Source of the DNA: Stutzerimonas stutzeri RCH2
Lineage (GTDB): Bacteria > Pseudomonadota > Gammaproteobacteria > Pseudomonadales > Pseudomonadaceae
Length of the DNA stretch: 64,000 nucleotides
NCBI RefSeq assembly: GCF_000327065.1
Contig: NC_019936.1
Span: forward strand, 248,001-312,000
Direction: 5' to 3'
Shown: in pieces, positions 28,594 through 38,127 of the stretch
How positions within the stretch are numbered: position 1 is the stretch's first letter
Layout: each line of letters begins with the position of its first letter
The notes under the pieces: model-generated
The model's input: only the letters and a program-made list of their open reading frames with translations
What the model was told of the DNA's origin: nothing
Databases searched by the model: none
Position numbers and translations under genes: made by a program

Positions 28594-31164
28594 CTAGGCC
28601 TTCCCGCTATTGGCTTGGCGAACGTTGTCTCGCGCTTTCTCTACTGCCGTCAGCAGCTGGACGTTGGTAATCGGCTTGTGCAGCCAGACGATCCGCTCGG
28701 GGAACTGCGCCTGGTCGAACTGATGTGCCGCGGAAATGACGACGATAGGCAGGTTCTGCATGGCCGGCTTTTCGCGCAGCTCATCGATCAGCTGCATGCC
28801 GCTGCCGTCGGGAAGGTGCAGGTCGAGCGTCATGGCCTCGTAACGGCCAGCAGCGAGCTTTTCTCGAGCCTGGTGCAGGCTCTGGACGCGCTCCACGCCG
28901 TAACCGCCTTCGCGCAGCATCATATGCAGCAGGCGCCCGGTATCCGGCTCGTCCTCGACTACCAGGATGCGCGGCAGGTCGTCGCGGCTGTCTGTTTCGC
29001 TGGCCAATTGCTGAATCGGAAGCTCGCACCAGAAGGTAGTGCCCTGGCCGGGAGGGCAATCGAAGCCGACCGTACCACCCATGCGCTCGATCAGCTCCTT
29101 GGTGATCGCAAGGCCGAGACCGGTACCGGACTTCTGCCGGCTATCGGATGCGTCTGCCTGGGCGAACTTCTCGAATACGCGCGAGCGAAACGCCTCGGGA
29201 ATGCCCGGGCCCTGGTCGGTGACGCTGATGCGTACCCGTGGTCCACGCAGACTGCTGTGCAGGCGGATCTCGCCACCCTGCGGGGTGAACTTGACGGCAT
29301 TGGACAGAAAATTGCCGAGGACCTGTTGCAGGCGCATACCGTCTACCCAGACGAGCACGTCGACCGGGTGATCGAGGCTGCAACGTATGCCGTGCTGCTC
29401 GCACAGCGCCTGATTGCTTGCCAGTGATTCCTCGAGCAGATCGCCAAGGGAGTGCTCGCGCAGTTCGAAGGACATCTTGCCGGCGGCGATCTTCTCCATG
29501 TCCAGCAGGTCGTTGATCAGATGACCCAGGCGCAGGCTGTTGCGGTAGGCGATCTCGAGCATCTGTTGCATGGACGCAGGTGCGCTGCCGAGCGCGCCGC
29601 CGACAATCAGGCCAAGCGCGCCGCTGATGGAGGTCAGTGGGGTGCGCAACTCATGGCTGACCGTGGACACGAAGTCGTTCTTCATCTGCTCGACGCGCTT
29701 GCGCTCGGTCAGGTCCATCAGCGTGCCGCTGATGCGTTGCGCCATGCCCTGTGCATCGCGCTGGATGTAGCCGCGCAGCAACACGGGTACGACGTGGCCG
29801 TGCTTGTGCTGCAGGCGCAGTTCGGTGGTGAAGTGATCGACATTGGACAGCATGGTTTGCGCCAGGCGCGCCTTCTGCTGCGCCAGGTCTTCGGCAACAG
29901 TCACGCGTTCCCACAGCTTGAGGTCGCAGGTCAGTTCGTTGGGGCGGTAACCGAGAATCTCCCAGGCGCGGGGCGAAGCGTACATGCTGCCGGCATCCAG
30001 ATCGAGATCCCAAAGGCCATCGTTACTTCCTTTGAGCGCCAGTGACAGGCGCTCCTCGCTCAAGCGCAGGTCGTGTCTGCTCTGGCGGATGTGTCGGGTC
30101 ATCTCCTCGGCCATCGCCTGTGCTCGGCTGTGACGCAGCGCCAGCGACGAGGTCAGGAAGAACACCAGCAGGCTGAGGCCAAGCCCCAGCGCCATGACCA
30201 ATGCCTCGTTGGAGTGGAAGCGGTTGTCGAACTCCGGCAGGCTGTCCAGGCGCAGTGTCCAGGTCTGCCCGTAGAGGTTCAGCTGCTGAACCTGACTGTA
30301 ACGCGAGTGGTCAGGACTGACGGTTTCCCTGGATGCATAGATCAGCTGTTCGGCCTGCTCGCCGTCGCTGGCATAGATATGCAATGCCAGTGGCAGATCG
30401 GCGGCGCGCAGAATGCCGCGCATCAGGTCTTCGACCCGATAGGGGCTGTAGACGAAGCCGATCAGCGCCTGCATGCGCTGCTTCGGCGTCAACAGCGACG
30501 CGCCTGGCTGGTACACCGGTACATAAAGCAGTACCCCGGCCTGCACCTTGCCGTGGGTCTCCTGCATAAGCGTCACCTTGCCGGTGATGCTCGTTTCGCC
30601 TAGCTGCGCAGCGCGGCGCATGGCACGCCGGCGGGTCGGCTCGGAATACATGTCGTAGCCGAAGGCTGCCAGGTTGCGGCCGACGAAGGGCTCGAGAAAG
30701 ATGATCGAGGTATAGAAGTCGCGTGGGCCGGGCGGGTAGATGTCGTAATCCGGAAAGCCCTGCGCGCGAATGCGCGCAACATGCGCATCCCGCGAGGCGG
30801 CTGGAATGGCCTGGGTGAACCCCACCCCCTGGATACCGGGGTAACGGTCCGGTAGCAGCAAGCGTTCGACATAGGCATGCCATTGCTCGCGGCTGACCTG
30901 CTCGACGGCATCGAACAGGCCCGCTCCGCCCAAGAGGATCTGCTCGTGGTCGCGCAGGCGTTTGCGAATCGCTTCGGTGACCTTCTCGCTGAGCATCTCG
31001 AACTGCTGCTCGGCGGCGCGATTCTCGCTGCTGCGCAGGTTGTGCCAGACCACCAGTTGCACCAACAGGGTGAATAGCAGCATCGCCCAGGCGATGCCGT
31101 TGCGTCGGCTGAAGAGCTGCCGGAGACCCTGGATCGGTCTTTGCTGATTCACGGGATCGCTCAT
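28594..31164 (-). CDS. Hybrid sensor histidine kinase (CHASE-PAS-HisKA-HATPase-REC)
   Basis: An 856-residue membrane hybrid kinase. Helices at about 22-40 and 320-342 flank a periplasmic CHASE domain (about 70-300; FLEPFVGRNLAAFGYDM at 156-172). A PAS domain (about 370-490) leads to HisKA with phospho-His504 (SHELRTPL). HATPase motifs are N622 (FLSNAVKFT), DQGPGIP and GTGLGLAI. The C-terminal receiver has Asp781 in LDLHLPDG and Lys830 in HKPI. There is no HPt domain and no adjacent response regulator. It follows the GGDEF-EAL gene with a 185-bp gap in which no other signal was seen. The ligand is unknown; CHASE domains bind small extracellular molecules. Confidence 0.93.
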   Translation of the reverse strand: MSDPVNQQRPIQGLRQLFSRRNGIAWAMLLFTLLVQLVVWHNLRSSENRAAEQQFEMLSEKVTEAIRKRLRDHEQILLGGAGLFDAVEQVSREQWHAYVERLLLPDRYPGIQGVGFTQAIPAASRDAHVARIRAQGFPDYDIYPPGPRDFYTSIIFLEPFVGRNLAAFGYDMYSEPTRRRAMRRAAQLGETSITGKVTLMQETHGKVQAGVLLYVPVYQPGASLLTPKQRMQALIGFVYSPYRVEDLMRGILRAADLPLALHIYASDGEQAEQLIYASRETVSPDHSRYSQVQQLNLYGQTWTLRLDSLPEFDNRFHSNEALVMALGLGLSLLVFFLTSSLALRHSRAQAMAEEMTRHIRQSRHDLRLSEERLSLALKGSNDGLWDLDLDAGSMYASPRAWEILGYRPNELTCDLKLWERVTVAEDLAQQKARLAQTMLSNVDHFTTELRLQHKHGHVVPVLLRGYIQRDAQGMAQRISGTLMDLTERKRVEQMKNDFVSTVSHELRTPLTSISGALGLIVGGALGSAPASMQQMLEIAYRNSLRLGHLINDLLDMEKIAAGKMSFELREHSLGDLLEESLASNQALCEQHGIRCSLDHPVDVLVWVDGMRLQQVLGNFLSNAVKFTPQGGEIRLHSSLRGPRVRISVTDQGPGIPEAFRSRVFEKFAQADASDSRQKSGTGLGLAITKELIERMGGTVGFDCPPGQGTTFWCELPIQQLASETDSRDDLPRILVVEDEPDTGRLLHMMLREGGYGVERVQSLHQAREKLAAGRYEAMTLDLHLPDGSGMQLIDELREKPAMQNLPIVVISAAHQFDQAQFPERIVWLHKPITNVQLLTAVEKARDNVRQANSGKA

Positions 31165-31349
31165 GCCTTCACTGCGGTGTGCTGTGCGTGGATCGGTTGA
31201 GTGGCAGGTTAGCCAGCCGCTGCTGGTCCGTCACTGAAGTGGGCCAGTATGCCGTAACGCCGTCGTTTCGGGCGGGTGCGGTAGGCAGGTTCGCCCGGAA
31301 AGTTGTGTCAGCTTAACTCCGGTAATGGCCTATTGATATACGCCCGTCG

Positions 31350-33278
31350 TCACCGTCCGGATGAGCGGCAGGCCTGGCCATGACAGAGTGCGCTGGGGCT
31401 CCAGTCGATCGCATCGGCAGGCTGCGGACGGGCAAAGCCATAGCCCTGGCCGTAGTCGCAGTTCTGCGCAAGCAGGAATGCCGCCTGCTCGGCGGTCTCG
31501 ATGCCTTCGGCAACTACTTTCAGGCCCAGGTTGTGCGCCAGGCCGATGACTGAGCGGGTAATGGCTGCGTCGTCGCGGTCGTCGGGCAGGCCGCGGACGA
31601 AGCCCTGATCGATCTTCAGCTTATGCACATTCATGCGCTTGAGGCGCTGAAGGGACGAATAGCCGGTGCCGAAGTCGTCGATCGCCAGCTGCACGCCGAG
31701 TGCGCGCAGGCGCTGCAGCAGCTCCAGCGCGGCATCAGGGTCCTGCATCACCGCGCTTTCGGTGATTTCCAGCTCCAGATGACGAGCCTCCAGGCCGCTT
31801 CTGGCGAGAATAGTGGCGACCTGCAGATCGAGTTCGCCGTTGCCGAACAGCCGGCTGGAAATGTTCACCGCGATGAATCCGAGCGGATGGCCCTGGCCGA
31901 GCCACTCGCGCGCCTGGTTGCAGGCCTGCTCCAGCACCCAGTGATCGATGGCGCTGATAAGTCCGGTTTCCTCGGCAATCGGGATGAAGACTCCCGGTGC
32001 GATCAAACCTTTTTCCGGGTGCTGCCAACGCACCAGGGCTTCGAAACCGCTGATCGTGCCCTGCCGCAGATCGTAGATCGGCTGGTAATGCAGACGCAGC
32101 TGGCCCTGCTCCAGCGCCTGTCGCAGTGCCGTTACCAGCTCGACACGCTGACGCGCCTGGCTGGTCAGTTCCTCGGAGTAGAACGCATAGGTCGAGCGGC
32201 CGCTGCTCTTGGCCTTGAACAGCGCCGAGTCGGCATTGCGCATCAGCTGCTCGGCATTCTGCACGTCAGTCGGATAGGGGTAGAGCACGATGCCGATGCT
32301 CGCGCTGCTGAACAGCTCCTGATCACCGATATGAAAAGACTCGTTGAGGCGGTCGAGGATGCGTAATGCCAGCGCGGTGGCCTTTTCGGCGCCGTAGCCT
32401 TCGCAGAGCAGGGCGAATTCGTCGCCACCGAGCCGGCCGAGTGTCATGCCTTTTTCCAGATGCTCGCTCAGGCGCGTGCTCACGGCCTGCAACAAGGCAT
32501 CGCCCAGGCTGTGGCCAAGGCTCTCGTTGATGTCCTTGAAATGGTCGAGATCGATCAGCAGCAGCGCGCCGCTGCGTTTGTGGGCGCGCGCGCGCTCGAG
32601 GTCCTGCTTGGCGCGTTCGGTAAACAGCAGGCGGTTCGGCAGGTTGACCAGCGGATCGTAGTGGGCGAGCTGGTCGAGTTCTTCGCGGGAGCGCTTCAGC
32701 GCCGAGAGGTCTGAGAACACGGCCACGTAATGGCTGAGCTGGCCCTGGTTGTCATGAATGCAGCGCAGGTTCTGCCATTGCGGGTACACCTCGCCATTTT
32801 TGCGGCGGTTCCAGATTTCGCCGCTCCACTCACCCTTGTCCTTTAGTGCCAGCCACATCTGCTGATAGAACTCTGCGTCGTGCTTGCCCGAGGCGAAGAG
32901 TTTCGGTGTCTGCCCGAGCACCTCCTCCGTGCTGTAACCGGTGATACGGCTGAAGGCCGGATTGACGTGCACGATGCGCTGCCTGGGATCGGTCACCAGC
33001 ACGCCTTCCTGGGTGCTGTCGAATACCGCAGCCGCCTGCTTCAGGCTGGTTTCCTGCACATGCTGGGCGCGCTGTTGCTCATCGAAGCGGCGAAAATGCT
33101 GGCGGCCGAGCAGAAATATCAGCGCGCTGGTCAGCGCCACGAACAGGGCACCCTTGCCCATTTGCCAGGCCTGGCTGTCGCCCGCGGCCAGATGATTAAC
33201 CAGCGTGTCGCCAAGCAGGATCCACAGCATGGCCAGGCTGAAATAGCCCAGGCTCAGCCGGACGAGATATGTGTTCAT
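31350..33278 (-). CDS. PAS-GGDEF-EAL c-di-GMP turnover protein
   Basis: A 642-residue protein with two N-terminal membrane helices (about 8-30 and 42-58), a PAS domain (about 80-195, FDSTQEGVLVTDP), a GGDEF domain with intact GGDEF at 284-288, and an EAL domain with GFEALVRW (EAL 413-415), ELEITESAV and DDFGTGYSSL. Both active-site motifs look complete, so it may make or break c-di-GMP. The inhibitory RxxD site ahead of GGDEF is absent (EKGM instead). Paired with the CHASE hybrid kinase on the same strand. Confidence 0.95.
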   Translation of the reverse strand: MNTYLVRLSLGYFSLAMLWILLGDTLVNHLAAGDSQAWQMGKGALFVALTSALIFLLGRQHFRRFDEQQRAQHVQETSLKQAAAVFDSTQEGVLVTDPRQRIVHVNPAFSRITGYSTEEVLGQTPKLFASGKHDAEFYQQMWLALKDKGEWSGEIWNRRKNGEVYPQWQNLRCIHDNQGQLSHYVAVFSDLSALKRSREELDQLAHYDPLVNLPNRLLFTERAKQDLERARAHKRSGALLLIDLDHFKDINESLGHSLGDALLQAVSTRLSEHLEKGMTLGRLGGDEFALLCEGYGAEKATALALRILDRLNESFHIGDQELFSSASIGIVLYPYPTDVQNAEQLMRNADSALFKAKSSGRSTYAFYSEELTSQARQRVELVTALRQALEQGQLRLHYQPIYDLRQGTISGFEALVRWQHPEKGLIAPGVFIPIAEETGLISAIDHWVLEQACNQAREWLGQGHPLGFIAVNISSRLFGNGELDLQVATILARSGLEARHLELEITESAVMQDPDAALELLQRLRALGVQLAIDDFGTGYSSLQRLKRMNVHKLKIDQGFVRGLPDDRDDAAITRSVIGLAHNLGLKVVAEGIETAEQAAFLLAQNCDYGQGYGFARPQPADAIDWSPSALCHGQACRSSGR

Positions 33279-33398
33279 CGTTGCTCTTGGGTCCGATCGA
33301 ATACTGCACAGTCAAACCCCATCGCACTGGGCGAGCGGGCGGTACGTTTTGCACCGGTGGAGCCGCATCCTGCTGCGCCAGTCGTCTTGTATGCCGGC

Positions 33399-34127
33399 TT
33401 ACAGCCAGCTTGGCCACCAGTCCGGGTGGTCGGGTTTGATTCGCTGCAGGTAGTGGCTGCCACCCAGCTGGCGCATCTGCTGGCGAATCCACGCCGCGCG
33501 ATTGTGCACATAGCTGCTCGGCTTGCCAGCGCTCCATTGTCGTGGGTTGGGCAGTACCGCAGCCAGCAGGCTGGCCTGGCGGGTCGACAGGTACGGCGCG
33601 CCAGTGCCGAAGTGATGCTGCGCCGCGGCCTGCGCGCCGAAGATGCCATCGCCCCACTCGACGCTATTGAGATACACCTCGAGGATGCGCTGCTTCGGCC
33701 ACAACAGCTCGATCAGTCCCGTGAACCAGGCTTCCAGGGCCTTGCGTGGCCAGCTGCGACCCGACCAGAGGAACAGGTTCTTCGCCACCTGCTGACTCAG
33801 GGTGCTCGCACCGCGCAGCGAACCACCGCGCTCATTGTGGCTAAGGGCGGCACGGATCGCGGCGACATCGAAGCCCCAGTGGTCGGCGAATTTCTGATCC
33901 TCGGCGGCGATCACGGCCATCTTCAGATCGTCCGGCAGCTCGCGCCAGGGACGCCAATCTCGCGTCAGGTCGATAGTTTCACCTGTGCGCCACGACTCGA
34001 TCTTGCGCTCGATCATCAAAGCGGTGAATGGCGGTGGCACCCAGCGGAACAGCAGTACCAGCAGCACCGATAGACCGATCAGCCAGAGCAGCAGTTTGGA
34101 CAGGCGCAGCAGCAGGTTTCGCAACAT
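33399..34127 (-). CDS. mtgA: Monofunctional biosynthetic peptidoglycan transglycosylase
   Basis: A 242-residue GT51 enzyme that polymerises lipid II glycan strands. One N-terminal membrane anchor (LLLWLIGLSVLLVLLF) is followed by the GT51 motifs AAEDQKFADHWGFD (catalytic Glu), GGSLRGASTLSQQVAKNLFLW, RKALEAWFTGLIELLWPKQRILEVYLN and GIFGAQAAAQHHF. No transpeptidase domain. The start at 34127 (MLRNLLLRL) gives the normal length. It diverges from the DUF423 gene. Confidence 0.97.
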   Translation of the reverse strand: MLRNLLLRLSKLLLWLIGLSVLLVLLFRWVPPPFTALMIERKIESWRTGETIDLTRDWRPWRELPDDLKMAVIAAEDQKFADHWGFDVAAIRAALSHNERGGSLRGASTLSQQVAKNLFLWSGRSWPRKALEAWFTGLIELLWPKQRILEVYLNSVEWGDGIFGAQAAAQHHFGTGAPYLSTRQASLLAAVLPNPRQWSAGKPSSYVHNRAAWIRQQMRQLGGSHYLQRIKPDHPDWWPSWL

Positions 34128-34195
34128 GTCACTTGGTCGTCGGCGAAAAGAGCGGGCATTATAACGGCCGCTTGGGCCATCGACCGGAAAAGGCA

Positions 34196-34570
34196 ATGAT
34201 TCGTTGTTATCTCGTGCTGGCTGCCGTGTTCGGTTTCACCGGTGTCGCGCTTGGTGCGTTCGCTTCGCACGGCCTCAGGGGTCAGCTCAGCCCTGCCTAT
34301 CTCGCCGTTTTCCAGACGGGCGTGCAGTACCAGCTGATTCATGCGCTGGCGCTGTTCGGCGTTGCGCTGCTGGCGTTGTTGCGTCCTGGCCGGCTGCTGA
34401 ACGCGGTCGGTGCGCTGTTCACCGCCGGCATCCTGTTGTTTTCCGGCAGCCTTTATCTGCTGACCCTGAGCGGGATCGGCAAGCTGGGCATGATCACGCC
34501 GATAGGTGGCACGGCCTTCCTCGCAGGCTGGCTATGCCTGGCGCTGGCCGGCTGGCGCATACGCGGCTGA
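34196..34570 (+). CDS. DUF423 membrane protein
   Basis: A 124-residue inner-membrane protein with four predicted helices and the family motif GAFASHGL near residue 20, plus QYQLIHALALF. Such proteins (YgdD-like) are widespread and of unknown function. The ATG at 34196 lies 68 bp from the divergent mtgA start. No partner gene suggests a role. Confidence 0.9.
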   Translation: MIRCYLVLAAVFGFTGVALGAFASHGLRGQLSPAYLAVFQTGVQYQLIHALALFGVALLALLRPGRLLNAVGALFTAGILLFSGSLYLLTLSGIGKLGMITPIGGTAFLAGWLCLALAGWRIRG

Positions 34571-34597
34571 CCGGGACGAACGGCCGCGGCCTTCGCG

Positions 34598-34626
34598 TTG
34601 GTCGCGTGGGTGATTCGGGCTAGAAT
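34598..34626 (+). promoter_or_regulatory. Candidate promoter of thiS-thiG
   Basis: TTGGTC (34598-34603) and TAGAAT (34621-34626) with 17-base spacing, 32 bp before the thiS start. No TPP riboswitch is present in the short leader. Confidence 0.55.
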
Positions 34627-34658
34627 GCCGTCCCCTTTTCGCAATGGCGGCGAACAGC

Positions 34659-34859
34659 ATGCAGATTCAGTTGAATGGCGAACCCTATGAGCTGCCAGCC
34701 GGCGAAACGGTCGCCGACCTGCTGGTACGTCTCGAACTGAGCGGCCGCCGCCTGGCTGTCGAACTCAACCGGGACATCGTGCCGCGTAGTGCGCACGCGT
34801 CGACCGCGCTCAGCGAAGGCGATTACGTCGAGGTGGTACATGCCATCGGCGGCGGCTAG
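34659..34859 (+). CDS. thiS: Sulfur carrier protein ThiS
   Basis: A 66-residue ubiquitin-like protein ([15 protein letters not shown]) ending in the GlyGly tail (AIGGG) that becomes a thiocarboxylate and donates sulfur for the thiamine thiazole ring. The start at 34659 gives the family length; an in-frame ATG 15 bases upstream is possible. It lies 74 bp upstream of thiG. Confidence 0.96.
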   Translation: MQIQLNGEPYELPAGETVADLLVRLELSGRRLAVELNRDIVPRSAHASTALSEGDYVEVVHAIGGG

Positions 34860-34933
34860 CCGGTAACACCTGTCCCGAATATGCCGCCTATACGGCCCCA
34901 GCCCGCTGTATCAAGTCCGAACGAGGATCTCCC

Positions 34934-35728
34934 ATGCGCCCAGTTCCGAACAACAAGCCCTTCATCCTGGCCGGTCGCACCTATCAATCGCGCCTGCTGG
35001 TAGGCACCGGCAAGTACAAGGATCTCGAAGAAACCCGCGCGGCCATCGAGGCCTCCGGTGCCGAGATCGTTACCGTCGCGGTGCGCCGCACCAACATCGG
35101 CCAGAATCCTGGCGAGCCCAACCTGCTCGATGTGATCAGTCCGGAGCGCTACACCATCCTGCCGAACACCGCCGGCTGCTTCACCGCCGAGGATGCGGTG
35201 CGCACTTGCCGCCTGGCGCGCGAACTGCTCGACGGTCACAAGCTGGTCAAGCTGGAAGTGCTGGCCGACCAGAAGACCCTATTCCCCAACGTGATCGAAA
35301 CGCTGAAGGCGGCCGAGGTGCTGGTCAAGGATGGTTTCGACGTCATGGTGTACACCAGCGACGATCCGATCATCGCCCGTCAGCTGGCCGAGATGGGCTG
35401 CATCGCGGTGATGCCGCTGGCCGGTCTGATCGGCACCGGATTGGGCATCTGCAACCCGTACAACCTGCGCATCATCCTTGAGGAAGCCACCGTGCCGGTG
35501 CTGGTGGATGCCGGGGTCGGTACCGCCTCGGACGCGACCATCGCCATGGAGCTGGGCTGCGAAGCGGTGCTGATGAACAGCGCCATCGCCCATGCGCAGA
35601 ATCCGGTGCTGATGGCCGAAGCGATGAAGTACGCCATCGAGGCGGGTCGCCTGGCCTATCTCGCCGGCCGCATGCCGAAGAAGCTCTATGCCAGCGCCTC
35701 GTCGCCGCTGGATGGGCTGATTCGCTGA
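34934..35728 (+). CDS. thiG: Thiazole synthase ThiG
   Basis: A 264-residue (beta/alpha)8 enzyme that builds the thiazole phosphate of thiamine with ThiS thiocarboxylate. The Schiff-base lysine is in LVKLEVL. The phosphate-binding segments [14 protein letters not shown] and [13 protein letters not shown] are intact. It is followed by a strong terminator, so thiS-thiG is a closed unit. Confidence 0.98.
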   Translation: MRPVPNNKPFILAGRTYQSRLLVGTGKYKDLEETRAAIEASGAEIVTVAVRRTNIGQNPGEPNLLDVISPERYTILPNTAGCFTAEDAVRTCRLARELLDGHKLVKLEVLADQKTLFPNVIETLKAAEVLVKDGFDVMVYTSDDPIIARQLAEMGCIAVMPLAGLIGTGLGICNPYNLRIILEEATVPVLVDAGVGTASDATIAMELGCEAVLMNSAIAHAQNPVLMAEAMKYAIEAGRLAYLAGRMPKKLYASASSPLDGLIR

Positions 35729-35739
35729 AACGATTCGTG

Positions 35740-35775
35740 GCCGGCCCTGACCTTGCGTCTGGGGCCGGCTTTTTT
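35740..35775 (+). terminator. Rho-independent terminator of thiSG
   Basis: Stem GCCGGCCC (35740-35747) with GGGCCGGC (35762-35769), followed by six T residues, 12 bp after the thiG stop. Confidence 0.93.
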
Positions 35776-35793
35776 ATTTCTCGCAGGTAGACC

Positions 35794-36510
35794 ATGACAG
35801 AGCAGAACCCCGCGGCCGAAGAGCAGCAAACCGAGCACCGCCGTACCATCAAGAGTTTCGTGATGCGTGCCGGGCGCATGACCGAAGGCCAGCAGCGTGG
35901 TCTGGAGCAAGGCTGGCCGAAGTTCGGTCTGGCGCTGGAGGACGGTCTGCGCGACTTCGACGAGGTGTTCGGCCGCAGCGCGCCGCGCACCTTCGAAATC
36001 GGTTTCGGCATGGGCCACTCCACGCTGGAAATGGCCGCAGCGGCGCCGGATCAGGATTTCATCGGCGTGGAAGTGCATAAACCCGGCGTCGGCGCGTTGC
36101 TGAGCGGACTTCTGTCACAGAAATTGAACAACGTGATGGTCTACAGTTGCGACGCCTTGGAGGTGCTGCGCGATTGCGTGGCCGATGCCAGTCTGGACCG
36201 CGTGCTGCTGTTCTTTCCGGACCCATGGCACAAGAGCCGCCACCACAAGCGCCGCATCGTGCAGCCGGCCTTCGCCGAGCTGATACGCAGCAAGTTGAAG
36301 GTTGGCGGCGTGCTGCATATGGCGACCGACTGGGAGCCCTATGCCGAGTACATGCTCGAGGTGATGAATGTCGCCCCGGGCTATCGCAATCTGGCTGAGG
36401 ACGGGCGCTGCGTGCCGCGTCCGGCAGAGCGGCCGGTAACCAAGTTCGAACGCCGTGGTGAGCGACTCGGCCATGGCGTATGGGATCTGAAGTTCCAGCG
36501 CATCGACTGA
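35794..36510 (+). CDS. trmB: tRNA (guanine46-N7)-methyltransferase
   Basis: A 238-residue SAM-dependent enzyme that methylates G46 of tRNA. Motifs: [16 protein letters not shown] for SAM binding, [31 protein letters not shown] (catalytic Asp region) and the C-terminal [17 protein letters not shown]. It begins 18 bp after the thiG terminator and has its own ribosome site. The 229-bp gap that follows holds a short trmB-end hairpin (36518-36531) and TATAAC boxes without convincing -35 partners. Confidence 0.97.
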   Translation: MTEQNPAAEEQQTEHRRTIKSFVMRAGRMTEGQQRGLEQGWPKFGLALEDGLRDFDEVFGRSAPRTFEIGFGMGHSTLEMAAAAPDQDFIGVEVHKPGVGALLSGLLSQKLNNVMVYSCDALEVLRDCVADASLDRVLLFFPDPWHKSRHHKRRIVQPAFAELIRSKLKVGGVLHMATDWEPYAEYMLEVMNVAPGYRNLAEDGRCVPRPAERPVTKFERRGERLGHGVWDLKFQRID

Positions 36511-36739
36511 GCGAGACTGCGGCAAGCCGCACCGCTATAACGCGCCCGCCGCCTGCAGGCCTTCATCGAAGAGCCCGGCCGGTGGGACGCTTGCGCCACA
36601 TCCATTCTAGAGCCGCAGCAGCGGCCAGGGACGAGCACCTGCCAGGAAGGCATGCCTGCCCACACCGTATAACAATGCAACGCCGACAGCCGGGCTAGCC
36701 AAGCGGTGCCCAGCGTCGTGCGCAATGGGGGAGTAGACG

Positions 36740-38077
36740 ATGTACGGAAAGATCGGAATTCTGTTGTTGGCGGCCTGTGCCGCTTTGCCGGTCCAGGCGA
36801 AGGTAGACAGCACCCAGGCAGCGCGGCTGGGGCAGGACCTGACACCGTTGGGAGCGGAGCGTGCCGGCAATCCGGCTGGAACCATTCCGCCCTGGACCGG
36901 TGGCGTGGCGCCGCCGGCCGGTTACGAGCCGGGCATGCACCACCCCGATCCATTTGCGGGCGACTCGGTGATCTACCGTGTCGATCGCAACAACCTGGGC
37001 GAACACGGCGATCGGCTTTCAGAAGGCATGAAGGCTCTACTGGAGCGCTATCCGGACTACCACCTGCGCGTCTTCCCGACCCGTCGCAGTGCTTCGGTGC
37101 CGCAGCGCATCTACGATGCCACTCGCTACAACGCGGTGAGCGCCGAACTGATCGCCAACGGCAACGGCATCCAGGGTGCTGCGGCCGGGATTCCCTTCCC
37201 GATCCCGCAGAGCGGCATCGAGGTCATCTGGAACCATATCCTGCATTACAAGGGTGACCAGAGCCACATGATCAACAACCAGGCGGTGGTGATCGGTGGC
37301 CGGGCCAACTACATCAAGCGCGACCGCCACGTGTACTACGTCTACAACCGCGAGGGGATGACTTACGGTGATCTGGACAACACGGTTCTGTACTACAAGT
37401 ACCGCGTGACCGCGCCGGCCAAGCTGTCCGGCACTGCACTGGTGGTGCAGGACCCGATCGACCAGGTGCTGACGACGCGCAAGGCCTGGCGCTACAGCCC
37501 CGATGATCGCCGTGTACGCCGTCTGCCATCGCTGGCCTACGATTCCCTGCAGCCGGATACCAGCGGCCTGGCCACCGCCGATGTGGTGGACTCCTTCAAC
37601 GGCGCTCCGGACCGCTACGACTGGCAGCTGATCGGCAAGCGCGAAATGCTCATGCCCTACAACAGCTACGCCGTGCACCAGAAGGGCATTGCCTACGACA
37701 CCATCGTCCAGTCGCGCACCCTGAACCCCGACCTGCTGCGCTACGAGCTGCACCGCGTCTGGGTGGTCGAGGCCACGCTGCGCAAGGGCTTCAGTCATCT
37801 GTACGACAAACGCCGCTTCTACATCGACGAGGACAGCTGGGCGATCCTGGCGGTCGATCTGTATGACGAGAAAGGCCAGCTGATCGGCCTGCAGGAAAGC
37901 CATCCGATCAGCTACTACGACGTGCCGATGTTCAACAGTACGCTGGAAACGCTCTATCACCTGAAGGATGGCAACTACTTCGTCGACGGCCTGGACAACA
38001 ACGAGCCGATGTACGATTTCGATGTGAAGCTCGGACCACGCGATTTCTCGCCGCAGGCGCTGCGTCGCGGCAACTGA
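36740..38077 (+). CDS. DUF1329 exported protein (LolB/LppX-like fold family)
   Basis: A 445-residue protein with a cleavable signal (GILLLAACAALPVQA). The mature sequence has DUF1329 hallmarks: IPPWTGG near residue 50, many aromatic residues (YYVYNREGMTYGDLDN, RKAWRYSPDDRRVRRLP), and YELHRVWVVEATLR near the end. Pseudomonas members are often found near efflux or lipid-trafficking genes and are thought to be periplasmic/outer-membrane lipid or hydrophobe binders, but no function is proven. Here it stands alone, with a strong GGGGGAG ribosome site and a terminator shared with the arc operon. Confidence 0.88.
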   Translation: MYGKIGILLLAACAALPVQAKVDSTQAARLGQDLTPLGAERAGNPAGTIPPWTGGVAPPAGYEPGMHHPDPFAGDSVIYRVDRNNLGEHGDRLSEGMKALLERYPDYHLRVFPTRRSASVPQRIYDATRYNAVSAELIANGNGIQGAAAGIPFPIPQSGIEVIWNHILHYKGDQSHMINNQAVVIGGRANYIKRDRHVYYVYNREGMTYGDLDNTVLYYKYRVTAPAKLSGTALVVQDPIDQVLTTRKAWRYSPDDRRVRRLPSLAYDSLQPDTSGLATADVVDSFNGAPDRYDWQLIGKREMLMPYNSYAVHQKGIAYDTIVQSRTLNPDLLRYELHRVWVVEATLRKGFSHLYDKRRFYIDEDSWAILAVDLYDEKGQLIGLQESHPISYYDVPMFNSTLETLYHLKDGNYFVDGLDNNEPMYDFDVKLGPRDFSPQALRRGN

Positions 38078-38095
38078 GTTAGTGCAGGTCAATGC

Positions 38096-38118
38096 AAAGG
38101 GCGCCGATGGCGCCCTTT
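38096..38118. terminator. Bidirectional terminator between the DUF1329 gene and arcC
   Basis: A perfect 10-bp stem AAAGGGCGCC / GGCGCCCTTT with GAT loop sits between the convergent stop codons. Short T-tracts exist on both strands. Confidence 0.8.
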
Positions 38119-38127
38119 GTTCATCTG

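Noticed and set aside
32880..34073. 397-codon plus-strand frame opposite the GGDEF-EAL protein and mtgA
   Set aside because: Covers two well supported genes on the other strand and has an atypical residue composition.
34860..34933. TPP riboswitch between thiS and thiG or before thiS
   Set aside because: Leader and gap are too short and lack the conserved TPP aptamer motifs.
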